This document shows positions 56,661 through 64,000 of a DNA stretch of 64,000 bases, in pieces. Made by a program: the position numbers and the translations under genes. Position 1 is the stretch's first letter. Every line of letters starts with the position of its first letter. The notes below the pieces were generated by a model, which saw nothing but the letters and a program-made list of their open reading frames with translations, did no database searches and had not been told where the DNA came from. Origin of the DNA: Carnegiea gigantea (taxonomy: Eukaryota > Streptophyta > Magnoliopsida > Caryophyllales > Cactaceae); assembly GCA_029747015.1 (NCBI GenBank), contig JAKOGI010000822.1, forward strand, positions 161,001 through 225,000, given 5' to 3'.

Positions 56661-59600
56661 CCGTTCTGTGTGATCTGCTTTTAATATATAGTGACAATTT
56701 TTAGAACTTTGCTCATCAAATTTAATCCTGAGATTATAAAATAATGAAATTATGAACAAGTTCTATGACTTTTAGCTTGCTTTTATTATCATATTATCAA
56801 AGTCATTGGTCTGTACAAACAACAATATAAAATATGGTAGTTCAATTGTTGTAAGCTTTCAATTAAGGTATTACTATATATTTTGCTGTACCAAATTATA
56901 ATTTGTATTGGTAACAACTATAATTTACATCTAAGAATTTAATAGATACTAATTATGTGTGCATCACACAGTTAGACAAAAACTAGTGTAATATCACACT
57001 TGATAAAAAGGAAAATGTAATACCACCAACTTTCAAGTTCCAACCAACTTTTTGGGACAATATCTCAAACTCTTAACCAAGAAAGAGGACAATGAGGAAT
57101 GAACTTCTTGATGTATCTTTCTGGATTTTCCTTACCTACCCAAAAACATGTTTTTGTATGAAAGCACCTGCAAATCATTACTATATTTAAAAGAAACATC
57201 CGGCCAATGGAGGTTCTGCCACCATTGATTCTAACTATGTACTCATAATCAGCACTTATAATATAATTTTTTGAGGGCTGCTCTGTTTCTGTCTACCATA
57301 TGAAAAAATGACTCCTGGCCCTCGGATCCAGTGTTTGGGTAGTTCAAGATCCTTCGAGCCCTATCTGACCGTGACATCTGTCAAGCCAACCGAGCTCCAA
57401 ACTTTAAGTATTGGATGCCTTTACATTCGCTTCTCATCTTTAATCATCAAATGCTATCAATTTTGTGTTGTTCTTTTAGGCAATTCAATGTGAACAGAAT
57501 CAACTTAAATCTGATTTTGTTTGTCAAGGGAATTGAAGGTACAAGTACAACTTGACTTGCTTGGTAGGTAGGGATCTTACATATTGTTTAAATATTTTAA
57601 ACTTCAACTGATTAAATCGATAAAACTTTAAAGAGTTAGATAATTTTTTTTATTATTAATTAAATAAGTTTAGAAGAACTATTATAAAAGAAATTAAACT
57701 GGTGGTTAAGATTAAAAAAAAAAAGAAATCAAACTTAACAAAGGGTGCGATGCATTTATTTGAGTGAACATCTTGCTGGAAGGAAAAAAAAAAAAAACTA
57801 TGTTGTCTAAAATCAGCTAGACTTTAATTTGTTCATTTTAGCACCATTAAACTATTTATTAATTTTTATTGATCGTAGCTACTTTTAGCCACTTGCAATT
57901 AATGTGTACTGCTCCTTATACATATCTTTACACCTACCAGTCGCAACTTTTTAGTGCAAAATTTTACCACTTCTTACAACTTACAAGTAGTTTTAGCGCT
58001 TGAAACAACCAAACTTAAGGAACTTGCTAGTCTAATGGTAAACATGCTAATCTAAATCAAGGTACATCTTAGCCTAGAAATTGCAACAAGAATTCTTGCC
58101 TACTTGTCAACCAATCAACCTTATGTCTCTATGCTGACATAAAGAGGGGGTCAAGTGCTTTGACGATGAATAAAGAGGTGAATCCTTATGAAAGGTTTGA
58201 CAAGGGTCAAGAGCCAAAGGCCCTTTAAGCTATCTTTTTTGTGAGTATTTTTTTACATATAAGCTCTAGCTTTTCTTTCAAAAAAAATGGATACAAGCTC
58301 TAGCCTTGATTATTTAGTTGTGTACATGGGTAAAGTCTTGTGGATCACTGGACCATGGATGGTCATACACTCATCCAATTAATGAGTTACTCTAATTAAC
58401 CTGCGTGCCCATTTAAATTAGGTGGTAATACTATACCCTATATTAATGAATAATGGGTGAATATTAATAGTTGTCAATGTACGAGGCATGTACTGAGTGG
58501 GTAAACGTAAAGCAAAATCACTGGGTAAAGAGTGGGCATTTCCGTGTCGTACATAACATGCATCAATGTCACTGGGTATAACTGCCTTCTCATGACCTCT
58601 CTTTTCTTGAACGTGAATCCTAATTAATGTTGGTGTTTCCCTGCATGCTTTCATAATTTAACTTTGACAACCATTTCACTAATAATTGGCTATCTTTGGG
58701 TTTTGCCTTGTTTGTGGCTGGAAATTAAGTTGCTGCTTTCGTGTATTGTGTTATTCGGAGAACTCCAAAGTTAAGTCATTACTGATTACTCCAACATTTC
58801 CTTAGACAAGGGATTTTTTGCTTTTAGAAAAAAGGTTAAGTAATCTGCTGTGACAAATTTACTGATTAAATCGTGTTATTAGATCTCATCACTACTCTAC
58901 CATTAAATTTAACGTACGTTATTTCATTTTCATCATAAATACAATTTCGGTAGAAAATGGAAAGACATATCTTTAGGCATGGAAGCAAAGGATCTTGTTG
59001 CTCGGGAATTGCCCGTGAATTAATAAGAACAATTAAGCAGTGGCTACTAATCAAAGTCATTGTTCAATCCACACTCCAAACCCGAACCTCAAGCAATGGT
59101 GGGGCAGCCATTAGAGAGAGAGGGAGAGACGGGAGATTTTGTTTTAGGGTTGATGTTGTAACTGATACGAATTAATTTTTTAAAACTCTCTTTCTATAGA
59201 TTTGGGTTATATTAACTGTCACCACTTACGTGACAGAAGTGTTCGTCTAACCCTGGATTACTTGGGGCGGGTTACAACTTCTAATAGGAAATTGATCACG
59301 AAACAATCAGGCAGACAACCTATAATTAATTGCATCATATGCAACTATAATACTATAAATGCTATTGCCATTTCTATCCCTTTGGATGCAGTGGCTCATA
59401 ACTTCATATAAGTGCGGAGGTGTCACATCACTGATGTTAATACTACAATAGGAGGCAGGAACAAAGATGGAGGCCTTTTCCCCGTACATTAGCTCTGATG
59501 GGAATTAAATTCCATTACGTACCGTGAAAAATAACATATGCCGTTAAACCAGTCTTTGACGATTTAGTGGGGGGTTAAATGCCCCGTGGCATGATCATAC

Positions 59601-60257
59601 ATGCCTAGAAGACATTGATGGCTATATGTTTGATTTTACCATGAGTTCGGAAATGAGTGCCCTAATAAAACTTTTCCGGTCCGGAACTCCTATTGATCCG
59701 CAAGTTCTTACATACCTAAAATAACGATTACAAATTATTTAAGTAAGATTGACGTCTTTTTAGTGAGTTCTTATGTGACTCAAACAACTTTCCTATTTTA
59801 TGTTTTTTAATTCAGTAGCTTCTGAATATATGCCGCCATTATTATAATTATAGAAAAGTGATCAAGGTTTTCTATTTTGCTGACTTTTGTGCAATTGTCC
59901 CTAATTCATAATATGAGCTCCGCAAACCCTTTTGGTGTTGGTGGTTGGATTAGGTAAACACCAATATAATCATCAACATGAGTGATAATTCCCCCAAGAT
60001 GAGGTCAATAATTACTAATTACACCTACCCACTGTCCAAAAAAATTTAAATAAAGGAGAAATAGCTGACGTTTGCCTTATTACCCCCCCAAAAAGAGAAA
60101 AATAGCTGATGCATGATAACCCATGCTGTCAATGTGGACTAAGCAACTGTGATTGAGCATTTCGAGGCTTAATTTGGTCATGCAATAGTCCCTATTTAAA
60201 AGTTTTGCCAATTTTCACGTGCGAGAGTCTGGACTTTCCGTTCGAAGAATCAATCAT
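56661..60257. other. 3.6-kb AT-rich region, no gene recognised
   Basis: Only short scattered frames and homopolymer tracts (57,710-57,725, 57,783-57,798). 59,180-59,560 has more balanced composition, but its frames (59,202-59,411 and antisense 59,307-59,489) show no known motif. It could be ordinary intergenic DNA or very old repeats. Confidence 0.5.
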
Positions 60258-63200
60258 TTTTGGGAAATTTATAAATAGGTCATGCTTCAACATGCCTTTA
60301 ACAAATTCATTTTTTTTTTGCAACAAATGAGTGTTACTTTTGGAGGAAAAACGAAATGGGGAAAAATGTAAAGGGAGATTAAATTACATAAATACCCTTC
60401 ATGAAAATAATGTGGCAGTTAGTGCAATGGGAACGGCTTTGTGGTTGGGGAGCAGTTAAGGGAGCACTGTGAGGACAATACCAATATGCCTTGGGCATTT
60501 CCGACACGCAGACGGTAGGCCAGTGGTAGAGAGAGAGATCCGAGCAGAAAGGGTGAAGGAGAAGAGAGAGGGGTGGGGGGTTGAAGAAGAGGGCTTGGGA
60601 TGGCCAAGTTAGGGCTGGCTACAGAGAGAGAAGGCAATAGTAGAGAAAGTCGCGATAACGGAAGGTCGGGACAGAAGAAGAAGGGAGCGGCTTTCAACGG
60701 CGGCAAGGTCAGTGGACACAGGAAAAGGGCGAACAAGGGTCTAGGAGGGGGATTGAAGATCAATTTGAGATAAGATTTTCGAATTTCAAAATTGTAGTAA
60801 ATTGCAGTCAATTTTGAGCTTGTTGTGAATGTGAAAAATGTGGTGAGTCTAGTGTTATGTGGGGGGTGGGAATTGTAGATGGAGAAGTTAGGGATTCCTT
60901 GTTGTGAGGTTGGGATTGCCCAACTGCATAGGAAGTTGATTGCGTCTGCCGCGTGAAAGGGAGGGTTATGTGTGGTAGAGGTCAGTGTTGACCTAGGTAG
61001 GCATATGTATATACCCATGTATGAAGTTATAAATCTTAGTTACTGAGATGATAACTATCATGATAACCTGTGTACACCGTGGCGGACATGGTTGAGGGCA
61101 TGGGGAAATAGGTGGGGGACGACGTAGATGCGACTGTTGGTGTTGGGGTAGTAGTTGTGGGAAAAAATGTGTGTGCGTTTGAGTGGAAGAAGTGATATCT
61201 AGGCAGTGTAAGTAGTGAAGGATAGGCATGTTAATGTATGCCTAAGTTGTGATGTCGTTATCCGTGGTTAATAGTGTTGAAGGATGTTGTTATCCAGCAT
61301 AACCTATTTGTTGGGCAACCGTTAGCGATGTAAAGGGCAATGGTAGAATAAGGACTGACGTTTGGTGTGTCATTAAGTGTGAGTACTGAATGTTAGGGGG
61401 CAACGATGTTACTGTTAGTACGTGACCAGTAAAGGAGAATTGCATTACAAATCAAGCACGGTAGACATGAACACGTTGTTTTGGGAAGGAAGGTATTGTT
61501 TGGTTGGATGAACACCTCTCCCATGGTTAATAGGGATCAGGGCTGAAGATGGTGTGAATGCTAACATCACCGTGATTTCACTGTGTCGTGACCGTAGTCA
61601 CCCTTGAACAATGTTGTGATAAACCTTGGATGCAGTGTGTGTGTGTGGAATCCCTTACTGTAAGAACTGAGTGTGGGTAACAGAGGGTGCAGGGGAGGAG
61701 TAAGATATGATACATTTGTAAGTGATGGAAATGTTGTGTATTTTACAAGTATCTGAGATGGTGTTGTGCAGTGGGCGGAAGCGTGTGCATTCTGCAGGAT
61801 CCCCAAAGACGTCAGGGCGGACAGGTGAAGAGAGCGATCCTAAGTATCGCAGTGGTGATGAAGGGGGAAGCAGCACAATGATTCGGAGTCGTTTGCAAGT
61901 GAGGAGGTGAGCAGCAGCAGTAATAACCACTTCAAGGGGGAGATGCAGTCAAAGAAGAGGCACCACCTACGACGTGAGGGGCAGCGAGTGGTGGGGCATA
62001 GGAAGGGGTTTATAGTGAAGGGGAAGGGGAAGGGGAAGGTAGAGGAAGTGAAGAGGAGAAGTACGAATGATAAAAGAGAGGATGCTGGCAGACAGCAGGC
62101 TGTGGATGTGGATATTAGGCACCGTTGTGTATTGGACGCAATATGTGCAATGAACGATCAATTATCGGATATCCAGAAGGAAGCTATAAGGGGAATGGTA
62201 TGGAGTCTAGTGCTGGAGTACAGGACATTTTTAATGGAACGACACTTGGTGCATGCCCTTTTACAAGCATGGAACCCAGAGAGTAAGTGCTTCAAGTTAG
62301 GGCGAAGAGAGGTACCATTCTCAGACTTTGATGTTGCGTTGCTGACGGGGTTCCCAGCCACTAGGATGCACGTTGCATTTGAGAGGAGTGATGGTGGCAG
62401 TGAGGTGGAGGAGGTGTTGAAGAGAGCAATGGAGGAGCATGTGTGTACCGAGAGGCAAAGGCGGAGGACAGCACAGAAGGACATGTGCATTTACAAGAAC
62501 TATGTGTTGGTATTACTTGAGTTGTGCAGGGTGAACAACACTGTTGAAAGAGTTGCATTGTTTAACAAGTTATACACGTTCTCGGTGTTGAGTGGGCTAT
62601 TATTCCCTCGGTGTGCAGGTGGGGTAGCATAGAATTTGGTGCATATTGTGGAGGATGTGGACGGGGTGAGGGAGTATAATTGGGCGAAGGTGGTGTGGGA
62701 GTTTCTGGTGCACGCGGTGGAGGAAAGCCAGGAAAAGATGTGGAGCATGAAGAACATGCAAATCAATGGCTTCGCGATGATCCTCTAGGTCTTGCATGAA
62801 GTGAAGCGAACGTTTTTATGTTGTTCATTTGTATAAAGTGGCTTTTTTTCAATCTAACGGTTGTTGGTGTGCAGTTGTTTTTTAATTTTTCAATCTAATG
62901 GTTGTTGGTGTGCGATGCAGGTGTGGTTTTATAACCACAGCAGTATATATGCTTTTGCAGATGAGAGGATGGTGTCAAGACTCGGTAGTTGGATCAATTT
63001 GTACAAGGGCAAGAAATATGATACGGGAGTTGTGGTCCGCAAATTGAAGGGCAGCGAGGTGGGGTTAATGACATGCAAGTACATGATGCTCCGTGTCTAT
63101 GTGTGGAGTCAGTTGATGATGAATGTAATGTTGAATATTGCAAACAATTCCAGTTATTGTAGTTAGGGATGATAAGAGAAGAATAGAGGCGGTGGAGGTG

Positions 63201-64000
63201 TTAATTGCGTCGGAGGAGTACAGTGCATATGTGGATGATGCGTAGATATGTGACAATATTAACATATGTTACTGTGGCAGTTACGTGATGAACGGTATGC
63301 AAGTTCTGTACGTGCTGTGTGTTGCATAGTGGATATGGTTAGGTGTTATAAGCTCTGATTTGGTGCGGAGGAACGACTGCGGAGGGCGAGAGATGCACTT
63401 AAGAAGGAAAGAGAAGCACTTGCAAAGGAGAAGGAAGCACATGCTGCGACGAAGAAGGAACTAGATGACCTGAATGAAGCAGTTGCAATGAAAACCGCGG
63501 TTGATGACATCTTAGAGTTTACTAGGATTCAAGGGTTGAACGCCATAGTGGATACGCCGGGGATGCCGGCAGATGCCGGCAGTAGGTGAGGAACGAACCA
63601 ACACCGATATATTTACCTCTGACGCGGGAATACAAGTGGACCCGGCGTCCCCATCGTCTCCGGTGTAGTCAAGTGATGTGGCTGAGACTATCGCAGCAGG
63701 GCAGAGTGTGCCATCAAGATAGTTAGGGGCACATTCAGTGGAGTCGGAGTTGGTTGTAGTAGGGGAGGTTGGTCAAGTGCAGGGGCAGTCACCATGTGGT
63801 GAGGAACGGCCGAAATCATCAATTGCGAAGAGGGTGCGGACACGTCCTCGACCCCAAAATCCTTTTGTAATATAATCCTCCCCGTACCTATACTCGGACC
63901 GAGCGGTTGGGCAGAGTAAGCGTAAATACGACAATGTGTACACATCTCGAAAGCAGGCCAAGAAACATGGTGGCGTTTCAGCAACATATGTAGCAGGGAC
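60258..64000 (+). mobile_element. Second MULE-like element (left part; runs off the window)
   Basis: The left end is placed tentatively at TTGGGAAATTTATAAATAGG (about 60,257-60,276), because GGGAAATTT...AATAGGTC termini are common in plant MULEs. A 5' region to about 61,720 with no AGTGAGC array is followed by a DUF1985/PMD-type gene. The other terminus, any transposase and the target duplication lie outside the window. Confidence 0.45.
61722..64000 (+). pseudogene. DUF1985/plant-mobile-domain gene, likely Ulp1-type (partial)
   Basis: The start is unclear: the frame at 61722-61910 (LCSGRKRVHSAGSPKTSGRT) overlaps the frame starting at 61,907, so a frameshift or intron lies near 61,890. The main exon, 61907-62632, has a basic N-terminus and a domain with CVLDAICAMNDQLSDIQKEA, FKLGRREVPFSDFDVALLTG and FNKLYTFSVLSGLLFPRCAG, ending A-stop where W is expected (TAG). 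It continues past 62,632 (VHIVEDVDGVREYNWAKVVW). After an intron-like T-rich gap (62,820-62,920, TGCAG acceptor) comes VWFYNHSSIYAFADERMVSR (62,921-63,100). A charged coiled coil at 63,365-63,480 (EERLRRARDALKKEREALAK) is followed by a basic segment (AKRVRTRPRPQNPFVI, about 63,823-63,870) like the linker before an Ulp1 protease domain. Confidence 0.65.

Noticed and set aside
60419..61018. 199-codon minus-strand proline/serine-rich frame
   Set aside because: It lies in the GA-rich 5' region of the second MULE-like element, shows no domain, and is antisense to the supported gene.
61967..62797. Several minus-strand frames rich in His/Pro/Thr
   Set aside because: They are shadows of the DUF1985/PMD coding region on the plus strand.

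Overview
This is nuclear DNA of a flowering plant. Transposon families specific to plants, GT-AG introns, AT-rich spacers and microsatellites all point that way, and a eudicot is likely, but the species cannot be named from this window. I found no convincing host gene. Almost everything recognisable is transposable-element DNA, mostly decayed and repeatedly nested.

Layout. 1-28 and 12,616-14,757: a minus-strand Ty1/copia element (copia A), split in its integrase by a Ty3/gypsy Athila-type element (29-12,610; 5-bp target duplication TATAG). The Athila element was itself hit in its integrase zinc finger by a 1-kb hAT-type element (7,262-8,268; perfect 8-bp duplication TTTACTGG). 14.8-19.6 kb: AT-rich DNA with remnants (hAT-like, tRNA-derived SINE, LTR scrap). 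19.6-31.6 kb: a ~12-kb Mutator-like element (MULE) with two convergent multi-exon genes, a plant-mobile-domain/Ulp1-protease-like gene (+) and a FAR1-type transposase (-). Its introns and spacers, but not its exons, carry about fifty exact copies of AGTGAGC, all in one orientation and largely at 21-bp spacing. 31.9-38.6 kb: a degenerate CACTA element with copia B nested in it (33,260-37,629; duplication AAAGG). 39.0-43.4 kb: a 3'-truncated, gag-only relative of the Athila element with an intact 429-codon ORF. 44.4-51.4 kb: an L1-type LINE split by copia C (45,960-50,936). 52.2-56.7 kb: an RTE-type LINE. 60.3-64.0 kb: the start of a second MULE-like element with a DUF1985/PMD-type gene, cut by the window edge.

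How the parts relate. Most coding regions are broken. Several catalytic residues are replaced: integrase Glu to Lys in Athila, Ulp1 Cys to Tyr, FAR1 DDE Asp to Asn, copia B reverse-transcriptase YVDD to YVGH. Many lesions are of C-to-T/G-to-A type, as expected of methylated, silenced repeats. The most promising signal is the MULE at 19.6-31.6 kb. An element-wide, single-orientation 21-bp motif array, lying beside an element-encoded protein of the Ulp1/PMD kind, resembles the VANDAL/VANC arrangement of Arabidopsis, where an element protein recognises short motifs scattered through its own noncoding DNA. The motif and family here are different, so this remains a hypothesis.
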